In this document: one piece after another, positions 1 to 12,700 of the stretch
Layout: every line of letters begins with the position of its first letter
Numbering within the stretch: the stretch's first letter is position 1
From: Holacanthus passer
Lineage: Eukaryota > Chordata > Actinopteri > Pomacanthidae
Length of the DNA stretch: 64,000 bases
Direction: 5' to 3'
NCBI GenBank assembly: GCA_025331565.1
Contig: JAFREQ010000015.1
Location: 3,596,001-3,660,000, forward strand
The notes under the pieces: model-generated
The model's input: only the letters and a program-made list of their open reading frames with translations
What the model was told of the DNA's origin: nothing
Database searches by the model: none
Position numbers and translations under genes: made by a program

Positions 1-17
1 CCTCTTATTCTTTGCAG

Positions 18-1410
18 AAACAAGCAGCTATATGAGACAATGCTGAGAGAAACTCGAATCCCCATCACAAGGATCAGGTTCAGTTTTTCTAATCCTCTGT
101 GTGAATTAAACATTATCTTATTGTAGTAATGTAAGTTTGCTGTACAGGTTAAGTAGACCCAACATACTCGTCGTCTCACAACCCTTTGACATTCCGGCTT
201 ACAGTGCAGTATCTGATTGGAGGACTTGGATTTTAGCCAGCAAACTGGGTGTAACAGAGTGGATTCGTGTGTACACTGCCACGACTAATGCAGTTCAGGT
301 TTTATTGGCAATGCATTATGGCTGTATGTTTCACTGATACTGTTACGGTAAAGTGAGTTGCATTGTAATTGAGTGCTCTATCTTTTTTCCTTTCTGTCTC
401 AGGGCGGACGGCGGCGTTTCCTCCAATGACTTCGTCATGCAGCTGACTGCAGACCTGTTTGGCAGAAAGGTAGCCAGACCCCTGCACCATGAAATGTCCT
501 GTTTAGGGGCTGCTTTTGTCGCTGGACTCGAAGTCGGTATGCAGACACACACACTTGCACACACTGTGTACAGTACATTATGCTGTAGGCTTTTTAAACT
601 TGAAACATTTGTATCTGGGTTGTGAGTATATATCAATACCATACGTTTTGGGCAGGAGGGATAATATCCAGTTCTTTTGCATCACTGCAGCAAGTGTGAA
701 GCTGTGTGTCTTAAAGCGGCTGCTCTGCGCAAACTTTGTAATGTGGAGATGAAATGAGAAGCAGCTCTGTCAAGCAGTTAGCACAGACACTTCAATGTTA
801 CTCTTTACTTTCACTGTGGTTCTTTGTTTTTCTCTAAAAATATTATGACGCTCGGCTGTGGCAGAGAGTTGCATTTGATAAAGTTATGATCAAAAGTCCT
901 ATTTTTAATCTTGGGACTGGCAGAAGAAGCAAACTGAAATGCTGCTCTTTGTTATGTAACCTGTTTTCCATTTAATTATTCACATTATGTAATTAGATTG
1001 TTATACATTAGTCACATTTAGTGTCAGTCAAATCAAACACAGAAGATGAATTTATTGTTGTTGTTTTATTACATACCAGAAGCAGGTGGTGCTGATGGCT
1101 GAATACATAATAATGTGAATCACGTGTTTAAGAAACATGAGCTCTTAGTCGATCAGTAGTAATAGTGTTGAACATGGGTCATTTTTAAAGGGTTTGTGAT
1201 CGTGTTGTTGCACCTCTGTCTTCAACCGTCACTGCAGGCTTCTGGAAGACCAAGGAAGAGCTGAAGAAGCTGCAGAGCACCAACAAGGTGTTCTTGCCCC
1301 GACAAGCACCCAAGGAGGGCGCTTGCAGCCCAGGTGGGGAATACATCCCTGTCCTCCAGAGCTGGGAGAGAGCTCTCCGACGCTCCATGAATTGGTACAG
1401 CAAGCCCTGA
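18..1410 (+). CDS. gk5: Glycerol kinase 5, C-terminal part (5'-truncated by window edge)
   Basis: These are the last three exons of a FGGY-family carbohydrate kinase, which transfers phosphate from ATP to glycerol or a related polyol. Exons are 18-77, 403-536 and 1238-1410 (stop TGA 1408-1410), all with AG/GT borders and matching phases. The second exon encodes RADGGVSSNDFVMQLTADLF followed by the MSCLGAAFVAGL segment, the conserved C-terminal FGGY signature around the nucleotide site. The last exon encodes FWKTKEELKKL and ends RRSMNWYSKP, typical of GK5 rather than of GK/GK2 as I remember those families. The N-terminal domain lies upstream of the window. GK5 is linked in the literature to lipid metabolism. 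It could only be another FGGY kinase if the C-terminal tail is misread. Confidence 0.88.
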
Positions 1411-2111
1411 CACTGGATGGAAAGAAGGAGACAGGAGTTTCGAGTATGTGTGAAAGCGCACGGTCCTTTTAAAAAAAACAACTGCTTTACAAAGAAGCAA
1501 CTCCAGTACAGGTCTGATCCAGGCCACCTTCAGCACCTGCACAGCCTTGAGTTGTTCTCAACATACAAAAGTTACTACACCTACTTTACTTGATTTCCTC
1601 ACACAGTAGCAGCCTTAACAGTTTCATCTTTTATTCATTCCAGATCTCAAATCACTGGTGCCTCTTCATATTACAGTATTTTATGCAGCTGGCATAATGT
1701 TTGTACATGTTCCCACATGGGGGCGCTAATGACTGAGTTTACAGCTTTTAAATTTATGAACTGGTCATAGCAGCCTCATGCTAATAAGGAGCCACAGATT
1801 TAGGAAAAAAAAAAAAAAGAGCACTGCAAGCACTGACTGTTCTGTTCATAATGCCTCAGGATTTAAAGAGCTCTAAATAGGAAGCAGAATTTTAAGATTA
1901 TTAGAGTAGTTTCTGACATTTAACAAACAGATTAGTTTTTACGTAATTGTTTCTTGTTGATTTTTATCAATATGCTAACTTTGTCTTTTCAAGAACACAT
2001 TAGTCCCCCAGTGAAAACATCCCATCACACATGCTGGCTTTTGGAAATCTGGAGCGGCTTCATCTTTATGACCATGAACTATAGCTGCACCATTTACGCC
2101 GTACTTAAACT

Positions 2112-2155
2112 TAAGATAAGATAAACCTTTATTCGTCCCACAGTGGGGAAATTCA
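2112..2155 (-). mobile_element. 3'-tail fragment of a teleost non-LTR retroelement (copy 1)
   Basis: A segment of about 44 bp reads (AGATA)n then AAACCTTTATTCGTCCCAC and AGTGGGGAAATT. The same segment recurs at 23600-23637 and, reverse-complemented, at 31275-31315. Read on the minus strand it ends in short TTATC repeats, as CR1/L2/Rex1-type LINE tails or dependent SINE tails do. The exact family is not certain. Confidence 0.65.
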
Positions 2156-4658
2156 CAAAAACTCTGTTAGCAGAGGATGGTAAACTTACCTTCATACTAA
2201 AATTATTAATACTTAATGATTAAATGTGATGATGATACTGTTTATATGTGACTGGAACAAAAACTGATTGTATGTGTTTTGCTCTCTACAAGGTGATCAC
2301 TGGATTTTAGTATTTCAGCACCTCATCAGAAATGCTTCTCTGCTTGCTGAATTAGAAACAACTGTTTATTAAAGTCGACTGTGAGAGGAATTTTTATGTC
2401 AGCTCACACATAAATCCCAATCGCAGATTAGCACCTGCATGCTCTGATGCTGAGCCGACCTAAAACAGAATTAGGACACACAGAAATATGACTTGAGCAT
2501 TATTCCTTGTCGATCCATGTTGCGCAGTATGTGCATTATTTCAGTTATGAGCTTGTGTTTATTGTTGAATTGTTCGGTGGCGGGGCCATGTTGATGTCAC
2601 AGTGTTTCGACTCAAGTCTTTGACCTGATATTATTCGCGTTATGATAAACAAAATTGCACACAAATTACCAAGGAAAATGTAAGCTGTTAATCTCATTCT
2701 GGATGTGCTGTACTCGCTGGATATTGTTAAATGTTTTTCTTGCCTTTCCTAATACTGCAATATCTTTCTACATATACTAAAAGATTTGTTATGCAAAGCG
2801 ACAGTGTGTGTAATGCAGAAATGTAACACCTCAGATCGAAATGACATTCCATTTCTAACACTTGTACTTCATTCAGTTCTTGGATGGCAAATGTCCTCTC
2901 AAGCTGCTGGGAAATAACAAATAATACATTAGCGTGATCGTACATTTTGTCACCAAATTGCATGAAAATAACAAGTACTTTGTTTGATGGGGAAAGGGCT
3001 AGTATTAAAAGCATAAATGAACAGCGACTACTCCTGGTGATTTGAGTATCTCGTTGCATTCAGTAGGTGTCGGTGACGTGGCGAGCGAACAGATGCTGCC
3101 TAAAGGGTTTTACCTCCACATGGACTCTGGGGAAATGCCGTTGTCTTGTGCCTGGGGAATTATCACAAACACAGGCTGTTAGATGAGTATAAGGATTGCT
3201 TCCCATTGATGTGATCAACCTCACTGTGAGGGTTGCTATGGTAGCTTGCGGATGGAGTGACTGAGAACAAATGGGGTGTGTTTTCCTGCTCACGGCGCTG
3301 GTATGGTGAAGGGGGCGCTAATTGAGTGCACAGAAACGGGGGTTTTCCCAAACAATGGGAGGATTGTGTGCCTGTCCCCTCTGAGGAAGAGCAGAAGTGA
3401 GTTTTGTGTACATCGCACTGATCCATACAGTAGAGTTTTTCTGCATCGCTCCAACCCCCGACCCCCCCCTTCCTGCACTGAAACACTTCCTCTAGTCTGG
3501 CTGTCAATCTCTGCTTTCTCACTCCAACATGGGCAGTGGCTCACAGGGGGATGCCTTCACAGAGAAAAATGTGCTTAGAGTGAGTGAGAAAGATAGGATC
3601 GGCCCATGAATCAGTGCTGCCGGCTCTCACACTAATCAGGAAAATGGGTGTGTGCTAGTATTGTGCTTGGCACCGCATTGTATGAGTTGTGGTGGACCCT
3701 GCCTTGCAACAAATTCAATCTGACAGCAGGAACTTGATGCAATGCGACCACTACTCCGGTCCCCCTCCCCCATACGAGCTGAACCCTGCATCAGGGGTCA
3801 TTATGTAACTCCCTCTCCTCTTTTCTCTGTCTCTGTGACACACTGGGATTGTTCGCTGGAGTGTCAGGGGGTTGGAAGTTAAGCTTTTGTCTTTTTTTAT
3901 TTTTTTTCCTGTCAGTGTCTCAACCCCTCCGCCTGCTGCCTAAGCACCTAACACTTTCTCTCACTTCAGTTCATTTCGGTTATTGGCACGACATAGCACA
4001 GGCTTGAATAGTGATACAATGAAATACATTTTTTATGCAGGTTATAGAAGATTTATTAATATGGATATAAAACAATGCTGGAATAAGAGAGCATCCTTAA
4101 CTTGCTCCCCCAAAAAGTGTTGTTCTCTGTTAACTTTGACACATCTGTTTACAGTCTACCTTTCTCTACCTCTTTGTTTTAGATGAAGCCAATATTTAAT
4201 TGTTTGCTTTGTGATTGTCAATCATCATGGGAGTTTGCCTACTTCAACTCTGCAGGCATTGTTAGCTGTCGTCCTGCAGGATGCTTTTACAAAATTCAGT
4301 GTGTGCACTTTAAGTTTGTTTGTGCACCACACACCTTTCTTCCATCGAGCAGAATGGGTTCTATACTTGGAAGTAATTTGAACAAAATTAAAATTGGAAT
4401 CTGTGAATTTGTCTTTTGATTTCATAAAAAATACTTTGCATGCTTTCTGTCTCGGTTCATTGACTGCTGGATTGAAGACTGTTGGAAAACAGTTTTCAAC
4501 AGCAGCTTTGTCTCACCCCATGTTCTTGAGAAACAAATGTTCTCTTGTGTCCAGCCTTGACGCTGCACATGTTGTTTGCATGGATTTTATGAAGTCATAT
4601 ATTTTGCCCTCTACACCGCTTTGAAGTAGTTTGTCAAATCAACCAATGTGCCAAATTC

Positions 4659-4664
4659 AATAAA
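4659..4664 (+). terminator. Candidate polyadenylation signal for gk5
   Basis: An AATAAA hexamer is followed by a T run and then by GT-rich sequence (4690-4750), the usual layout of a cleavage site. It would give gk5 a 3' UTR of about 3.25 kb. Transcript evidence is needed to confirm the assignment. Confidence 0.4.
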
Positions 4665-4979
4665 ATGCTTTTTTTTAAATCAATGAAACGTCAAGTGTTT
4701 TATTTTGATTGACGTATTTGTCTACTAGAGTGTGTATGGTGTAAGTGTGGTGCAATGATTTGGTATGAATCAAATTTGACTTTTGCTCAGGACATTGCAT
4801 TTCATAAGAATGAATGACCTGAGAATTTATATTGTTACAGAAAACTATGACTTTAACTCTAAGTCTGTGATTCCAGATGTCCTGCGTCCATTTTACTGGT
4901 TTGTTTAACCATCTCATTGAGAATGCCTCAAGCCCATTTGCCTTTTTTGGCTTTAGATAACTTAATGTTTTTTTTCCCA

Positions 4980-7110
4980 GTTCTTACACAGTAATCAGGA
5001 GATCCAAAGGGTTCTGGGAGTCTTTGATGGCCAATTCTAATTTGTTAAATGTTTCATTTGCATGTGTTCACTCTAAATCGAAATGTTTAAGAATGTTTTA
5101 ATATAGATTTTTAAAGTGATTGATCCAAACGTCTCCATTTCGTACAACTGGGTCATTTGGTTTAGTTGAGATTTTTTCCAATTTTCCCAGAATCAGTGCT
5201 TATGGACTCCTCGATAATTGTCTGTTGTTTTTCGTTTGAGCGTCTCACAGTAAAGGAGGCGTATGTCTGTATTGCCTAGGTCTTTGTGGTTTTGGTTAGA
5301 TAATTTCTTTTTTTTGTTGGTATTCTATATCAAACCAAGTGGTGTCTTTTTGTTTGTTTGTTGCAGTTTTGTGGCTGGATTTCTTCAGCTGGGATTTATG
5401 AGCTGCAGTCATAAATATTTGGGGGGGGGGGGGGTTAACTGCCTGGCTTATGCTTTCTTTACTGTGATTATACACAGTGTCCAGAAAGTTGTCTCAGAGT
5501 GTTGGAATTTGTTGGCTTCCGATTGCTTCCTGAGAGTCTTGTGCACTCTTCGGAGTTCATCTGTATGTTCGTGTGATGTTAAACAGATTACTGGGCTCTG
5601 TTAGTTTCTGTCCTTTTAATAAACACAGTCAATTGGCTGCGAACAGACAGATATGTTAGTGGTTCACCTATAAATGAACTGAGAGAGAGGAATGAATGAA
5701 AGTCTGAATCTGTTATCGCGTAATCGACTGTACTGCTGCCAAGAGGTAAGCAGAAGGTGCTTCTGCCCAGAGAGTCACCTCTAAAGCTCCTGTTAACATT
5801 GTACAGACGGAGGCTTTGACAGAGATGGAGCGGGTCTCTTCCGTTCTTGTTTACCTGGGGGTCAGAATTGTGACGAGGAAGGTCGGCAGTGTTTTGGGGA
5901 AGGTTTTGTGCCAATATGTTGTTTGTTATCATTCTCTGAGTCGGAGTCGGGACGGGAGCCAGTATATGCATTGAGGTCTCCGCAGATCAGCACATTTTCC
6001 TGGCCCTGAAATCTGCAGATCTGTGTGTGGAGATGTGTAAGATTTCCTTGTTGTAGTAGGCAGAGGAACATATATTGTATATAAGTACAAACCTCTGTAT
6101 ATGTGATGTTTTTGTTATTTTGATCTAAATGTGGGAAGGTTCAGAATTTATTGTTATATATTTTGACAGTTCAGATTTGTACCAATTTAATTTTCAATTG
6201 TAGGGCTTTTATTTGAGGATGCAAAGATTTCTCTGTAATGTTGTCAGAATCAGATCTACAGCAGGTTTCTTGGAGGATGAGACAGTGTAAATCTTGTATG
6301 TTTTCCTTGAATTCATGAGTTTTGCTTTTCTGTCCAAAGACTTGATTCCCGTATGTTCCATGTAGAGATCCTGAAAGCTTTCATGGATGTGGTCATTGTG
6401 GAAATACAGATCTATTTTAAAATAGAGAAGGTAAGTTGAAGGTCAGTTAGATGAAGTATTGTTTTTTCTCTGTGTGTGTGTGTTTACAGGCTTTAATGAC
6501 TTTGTCTTGAGGAGAAGTCTTTTATGATCTGACTCATCAGTTTGGTGCCTATGAGACTGAGGAGGTGTGTGATCTCTTCCAGGTCGGCTCCATCTCTGCT
6601 GGTGGTGGCTGAGCTCTTCACTGCAGCAGCATAGCTCAAGTGGGACGGGCCTAGTCTTTGTGGGTGGGGTGCTGGTGTGGCTCTGGTTCTGGGTTGGTGG
6701 CTCTGATGGTTTAGGGTGATAAGGCTGCTCATGAGGGCTCCACCTCGGCTTCATCCCAAGTTTACATCTTTAAGTGTCTTAACGTAGATGCTCACGTTGT
6801 CCTTACAGAAGTGGACATGGTCATGGAGGCTGTGGACGCTGAGGGTGGGTGGTGTGACAGACCAGGTGGACATTGGGCATGAGAGCACATCCCCTGCTGT
6901 ACTGTGGCACCAAGACCCTTGTCTTTCAGGCTGTGTGTTTTCTGCCTGCACAGTGGTGCTGCTGCTTTTGTCTATGCTTTGTGCTCTCATAGTACTGAAG
7001 TCCTCTTGGACCGAGTTCAGACTGGTGCTGTTCCTTTGTAACACGATGCTTCCATTGTGGTAAATGTTTACCATCATCACAGTGTTGTCTCCTTCTCCAA
7101 TGATCACCTG
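4980..7110 (-). mobile_element. Decayed LINE (non-LTR retrotransposon) relic
   Basis: Minus-strand reading of 6071-5588 in two overlapping frames gives endonuclease-type motifs: ICGDLNAYTG, then after a frame change LHLCQSLRLYNVN, FRGDSLGRSTF and STVDYAITDSD. These are the GDxNA...TG and DY segments of an AP-like LINE endonuclease domain. Upstream on the same strand (7107-6443) are broken open frames containing SYAAAVKSS, compatible with an ORF1 region. Further downstream (about 5100-4990) there is weak similarity to the linker preceding reverse transcriptase, but no recognisable RT (no YxDD) follows. Frameshifts and stops show it is dead. A G14 run lies at 5421-5434. Boundaries are approximate. 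Confidence 0.65.
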
Positions 7111-8092
7111 TCTGACATTACAGATTCATCTCTTTTTGTGGTCTTTATAGTGGGAACAAATCCCTTTATTCCAGGAATCAGTGTTTTGGAGGTTTGAAAT
7201 TACCAGCATGTCTCCTGTAGTCTGCTGTTAATGGATTCTCCCTCACAAGTTGTTATTGATAGTTTTCCTTTGCCTGTGCACTTTTTGGATCATTTTTTTT
7301 ACTCTATTGCAGGGGGGAGGAGCTGTTCATCAGATAAGTTGCTAGCAGGCTACTTATTTAGCAGCTTTTGGTGAAGTATCTGTGCACAATATTTCACTAT
7401 TTGATCAGACTCAAGTGGGAGGGGGGTGATAGTATTTTCAATCTTTGTTGCTTTGTTGTATGTTGTATAGCTTTCCCTCAATTGTTGTTGGCCTCCTACC
7501 TGCCTGAAGAAGAGTTCTCCCTCTCTGTCTAGAGTGCTGACAGGTTGGGTTTGTGTTTTCCAGTGTTTTCCAGTAACTGCTCGATTCCACCCAAATATTA
7601 TGTGCAATAAACAATACAAATGAATTCTTAAACAGTAGCAACAGGATTATGGCTGATGGCAATTTACAATATAATCTAAATAATAAAACAACAATTCAAG
7701 TGTTCACAAGTGCACTAGAACACAGATAGGACGCTACATCATAAAATGCAACTTTCCTTTTCTGTCCTCTGCCTTAAAAATAAAGAAAAAATAAAAGGAC
7801 AGCTCATATAACAACAATAGGTTTTAACTTGATAAACTGCAACAAGCCTTGACAATATGCCAACTTTGTGTACCCCACACACACATATACACAAGAAGCG
7901 GGTGAGCGAGATAATGAAATGAAACACCACAGCTCATGTGCGTTTATCGGGGAAGCCACAGGTGAGTGGTAATGATGGTAACTCATATCTCCTCTCAGCA
8001 GAATGAATAAAAATGATGTCATATCACAGTTGTGCTGAGTGACTGCATGTGTTTGCATAACTAAGGAATACAATTTATGAATTTTTAATGCA
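7111..8092. other. Intergenic DNA without recognised genes
   Basis: AT-rich intergenic sequence between the LINE relic and the simple-repeat block. Short ORFs here lack codon bias or family resemblance. Part of it may be the 5' end of the LINE, but I see no clear border. Confidence 0.4.
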
Positions 8093-8200
8093 TCTAAAAA
8101 CCAGCCCAAATCCTGTCCACCCACCCAAGCCCATTTTACCCCAAACAATGCAACCCAACACCACCTGGTCGGGTGAAAACTGCCCAATCTGGCAACTCTG
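8093..8200 (-). repeat. Fragment of a dispersed fish repeat
   Basis: Read on the minus strand, this begins with the 'GCCAGATTGGGCAG' word and continues with a G/T-rich 'GGGTTGG...GGGTAAAATGGGC' body. I recognise this as a common interspersed repeat in ray-finned fish, probably a non-autonomous DNA element. The identification is from memory of the pattern and needs a repeat-library search. Confidence 0.4.
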
Positions 8201-8202
8201 TC

Positions 8203-8220
8203 TCTCTGTCTGTCTTTCTG

Positions 8221-8268
<48 letters not shown>

Positions 8269-8347
8269 TATCTCTCTCTCTCTTTCTCTGTCTCTCTCTG
8301 TGTGTGCCTGTCTCTCTCTCTCACACACAGACACACTCACACACACT
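8203..8347. repeat. Compound CT / GT / CA microsatellite
   Basis: Alternating blocks of (CT)n, (GT)n, (CT)n and (CA)n. The long Ser/Leu-only and Arg/Glu-only reading frames across it, on both strands, are artefacts of the repeat. Confidence 0.95.
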
Positions 8348-8489
8348 GGTTTCAGTAGTGCTCAATTTCCATAGCAACAAGGATTGGCAAATGCTCCAAA
8401 TATCTGTGCTCAACCAGTCACTCACAAATAACATCCTCATGGCCTTCAAATATGCTGATCACTGGCATTGATGTGCTTATACACAGAGG

Positions 8490-8526
8490 TGTGTGTGTGT
8501 GTGAGAGAGAGAGAGTGTGTGTGTGC
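8490..8526. repeat. GT/GA microsatellite
   Basis: (GT)n followed by (GA)n followed by (GT)n, in intergenic DNA about 0.9 kb before atp1b3. Confidence 0.9.
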
Positions 8527-8982
8527 ACAGAAACCAGAGTGATTAGCAGAACATCCATAACGCTGATAAAATACACTCCAGCCTATGGGATTGGTTCTTG
8601 GTTTGGTGACTCAACATAGGACCTGTGCGCCTATAACCAATCAGCATGATATATAACATTATTATGATGCTACAGAAGATGAAAATGGATCTGTAGCTTG
8701 AACAATTTGAGTCCTACAATAATTTGGTGTCACACGGGAAAGCTGCGTTTTTCTCGTGTTTGCTGCAGGATCCCACCGCCTGCAGACACTCGATTACACA
8801 ATGGAGACCCCGAACACACGTACCCATCCTAACGTAACCGATCATGAAAAAAAGATAACGTGCGCTCTATTTATAATTCGTGCGCGTGACGGTGCGTCTC
8901 CGTGCGTCTCTCCGTCATTAGTCAATGCTCATCCATCTGCTCGCGCTGCATCAGCTGCCACGACGGGGCTCGTGCGCACGTC

Positions 8983-8987
<5 letters not shown>

Positions 8988-9018
<31 letters not shown>

Positions 9019-9260
9019 TTCCTCACCTTCCCCTTCTGCTTTTTTTGTTCCACCAGAGCATCTCTCTCTCTCTCTCTCTCTCTCTCCCTCTCTCTCTCTT
9101 CCTCCTCTCTCTCCCCCCCCCCTCCTCCCTCTCCCCCTCTCTCTCCTCTCTCTCCCTCCCCCTCCCCTCTATCTCCCCTCCTCTCTCTCTCTCACCCCCT
9201 TCTCTCTCTCTCTCTCTCTCTCCCCTCTCTCTCTCCCCCTCCCCTCTCTCTCTATCTCTC

Positions 9261-9300
<40 letters not shown>
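8988..9300. repeat. Long CT-rich polypyrimidine tract upstream of atp1b3
   Basis: About 310 bp consists almost wholly of C and T on the + strand, mostly (CT)n with C-runs, interrupted by one mixed segment at about 9017-9060. It ends roughly 145 bp before the atp1b3 start codon, so it lies in the promoter or 5' UTR. Such tracts can bind GAGA-type factors or form triplex (H-DNA). Continuous open frames through it are repeat artefacts. Confidence 0.9.
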
Positions 9301-9302
<2 letters not shown>

Positions 9303-9445
9303 CACCGCCCACTCCACACTCACCGCCGCCTCGCCGGCTCCTTCTCCTCTGCACATCGCCCGCTGCCCCTTTTTCTGCTCTGTATAGGGACAAGAAAGCG
9401 CACATTTTAGAGCAAATAAACAGAAAAAAAACCCACACCACCACT

Positions 9446-9698
9446 ATGGCGAGCACCGAGGACAAAGCGGCCAACAAGGAGAACACGTCCAGCTGGAAGG
9501 ACTCCATCTACAACCCGAGGACCGGGGAGCTGCTGGGACGCACGGCCAGCAGCTGGGGTAAGGCTCCCCCGTTATCCAGCAGCCAATTATAGTAGATGTG
9601 CTCTGACATTCACGGGGGCTTATTTCTAATCTGACGTGCTGCTCTTCTCATTTTCAAAGTATCCATAGAGCCGTAGCCTACTGTGTGTGTGTGTGTGC

Positions 9699-9734
<36 letters not shown>

Positions 9735-12700
9735 ATGGATGGATCAAAATGTGCCATGTAGATGTTGGATCAGCGCAGGAGCCATCATAGGCCTGTACAT
9801 GAAGGTGTAGAGGAGAAGCCTGCACCAAGATGCTATCAGAGATGTGCACGAGCTTCTCTGTGCTGCACGAATATCCAACCAGGTGATGGTTGACCACGAG
9901 AGCAGATTTTTATTGTGTGGCTTTTTTTTCTGGATTCACATTAATCATCTGCATTAACAGGATTTGTGCATTCACAGAGGAGACCCCAGCTCATAAAGCC
10001 CCCTCATTACCTAATCACATCTTTGAGGGTGCTACAGCATTCCTGAGCTCAGTCTGTGTCCATGCATTTTTATGTAATGATTCCCCCAGTTATTTCCAGG
10101 AGAGAGGTAGTAACACAGCACCCTCCCTCCAGCAGCCGGCTCCTATAGGCTAGCGCGGTGCTGTCAGGCTGCCTGGGCCCCTGTGCTGCTGTGCAGTGGG
10201 ATGCTCCATTGCAGTTGCATGGCCGCCCACATTAGCATGCCTGTCAAGGTCAAATGGGATTCCCTCTCTCCTCTTTCTCTCCCTTTCACGCACTAGCCAG
10301 GTGCATTGTGGGATACTGTTGGAGAGGAATGAGAGGAAGGGGGATGTACATCAGGAAGCTGAGGGGTCCATTTCTTTTCTCTTTTTTTTGGTCAACTTAG
10401 AGGGCATTGTGCTGTGCATGCTGGATGGTGGTGAACCATTTTGAGTTAGATGTTTCCATAACTGTGGCTCTTTTTTTTTTTTTAAACCCCCCTGCTTTTG
10501 GATGAACGATGCTGCTTCAGATGCTTTGAACACTGCAGCGTCATCCCTGAATCTTGTGTGATTTGAAAGTGAGGTGTCTCCAGTGAAAAAATGGCCTCAG
10601 ATTTGTTAGCAGCATTTCCCCTCTTGATCCAAAATGGTTTCTCTCAAAGGGATCGTACAGTCAAATGACAGTCTCCTTCAGACCGCACACGAGTTAAGAT
10701 GTGGGAAATCAGGAGGCATTTGTCCGAGCTCATGTGTGGTTAAAGCTCCTAGTTAATTATACATGACCCTCTCTGTCTCATTCCCTCATTATGTCCCTTT
10801 TTCTCTTTCTATTTCTGTCACTTCCTCCAGCCCTCATCCTGTTGTTCTACCTGGTTTTCTACTGTTTCTTGGCTGGTATGTTCGCCCTGACCATGTGGGT
10901 GCTGCTGCTCACTCTGGATGACTACGTGCCGAGGTACCGAGACCGCGTTCCCTACCCAGGTCAGTCTCTCTCAGCGCCCAGCACGACAGGAGATCGGGGC
11001 TTTCAGCTACTCTAACTGGCAGCATTTCTCTTAGAGCACATTCATTATTCATAATCGCACCAATGAGATGCTGTCACAATTATGTACAACATTACAGCTG
11101 CTTTTTGTATCGATCTATTTTGAAGTCTCTTCCTGTGTGGTATCAGCAGTGGAGCTTGTCTGCTGGATGGAGAATGTTTTCCATCCAGCTGTAACTCCAG
11201 ACCGACCTGTGATGATGCCTGTGCGCTACCTTTGTCGGGATCACACTACTTTGCTCCAAGTTTGCTTTTTGTCTTTGTTGCAGGGTTGGTGATTCGTCCA
11301 AATTCGCTGGACATCTGGTTCAACAAATCTGACCCACTCAAGTATGCACAGTATGTCCAACACCTGGAATCCTTCCTGCAAAGTAAGTGCACTTCTACCC
11401 AGATGCAAAGATAAATGAATATTAAAACAGATACCACCCTCCTTCCCCCGGATCTTTCTCCAGTGATTCATTCCATTTATCTGAACATGTCTCCATCTCT
11501 CAGGGTATAATGATACGGAGCAGGAGAAGAACGAGGACTGCACTCGAGGAGATTATTTCCTGCAGGACGACAGCGAGGACATGACGAAGAAAGCTTGCCG
11601 CTTCAAGAGGGGCTCCCTGAGTCTGTGCTCCGGCCTCTCTGACACCAATTTTGGATATTCTGAGGGAAAACCCTGCGTGCTGCTGAAAATGAACAGGGTA
11701 ACGATTGTGGTTCAAAAATAGGTTTACTCCTTTTCATCCCTCTGCCTTTTCGACCTTTTCTTCCTTCCCAGGCAGCTCCTCATTCCTCTAGTCCCCCCCC
11801 CCATTCGTTTAGTCACTTGCTGACAGTTCCCAAAATTAATGATTAATTTGATTCACTTTGGCTCCACACACGCAGCAGTCTCACCCTCTCTTGTTTGCCT
11901 CACCTCGTAGATCATCGGGCTGAAGCCTCGTGGGGATCCCTACATCAACTGCACAGTAAAAGTAAACATATTTTTCCACACTCTGCTGTACATGTTCTAC
12001 CGGCTTGTACTGTATGTGTATTTTTTTCCTTTTCATTTCCCTCATGAAAATGACCATAACAGTCTCAATATTTTTCTTTCTGTTGATCTTGCTTTCATTT
12101 CTTCCTTCTTTTTTCTTTGTTTTTGTGTCTGATTTCTTTCTGCATGCTGTCAGTGACGGCTTTAGGGTAAGATAATATGTAAATTACGAGGATAAGGCCA
12201 GTAGGAGTGTTAACACATTTTTATTATGTAACGGGTCATTATGCAGGTGCCTCTGAACCTCATCTTAGTGCCATTTTAAAGTCATTTTAATCCAGTCAGC
12301 GTAGTTTATAGCTGCAAATGTCCTTTTTGCAGATTAAAGCAGAACATGTCATGTTTTGTGCCACATTTTAAATCTCTTAACTAACTGCAGAGGGTCATTA
12401 ATTTTCCTTTTTTTCATGTCCTGTCTCATGTGATCTTGAAAAAAAAGTGTCTCATTTGCCATTAATTTAACACAATAAGATGGATTTAATGTCAAATTTA
12501 CATTGATTAACACGTGCTTTTCTTTGCAGAAAGACAGCCCAATCCAAATGCAGTATTTCCCCAGTGAGGGGCGTATTGATAAGATGTATTTCCCCTACTA
12601 CGGCAAGAAAGCCCATGTAAGTATTTATCTCCTGTCAGATGATGTCCACTTACATCCTAACGGGGATGTATTATTGACAGACGGCTGTCTCTTTCCCGAT

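Larger units (their letters stand above)
1411..4680 (+). other. gk5 3' untranslated / flanking region
   Basis: I find no convincing coding exon here. The stretch is AT-rich with scattered short chance ORFs. It may be a long 3' UTR of gk5, because the first clean AATAAA on the + strand that is followed by a T-rich and then GT-rich stretch is at 4659-4664. An earlier ATTAAA near 2367 could end a shorter form. A retroelement tail copy lies at 2112-2155. Confidence 0.4.

Noticed and set aside
7804..8471. Long open frames of Arg/Glu/His or Ser/Leu/Val repeats on both strands
   Set aside because: Translation of a CT/GT microsatellite; no unique protein sequence.
9023..9507. Minus-strand open frames over the CT tract and atp1b3 exon 1
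   Set aside because: Arg/Glu repeats from (GA)n; antisense shadow of the real exon.
8756..9592. 278-codon open frame running through the CT tract into atp1b3 exon 1
   Set aside because: The Ser/Leu/Pro-only stretch comes from the dinucleotide repeat. The family start codon at 9446 has the expected N-terminus, and no signal supports an upstream start.
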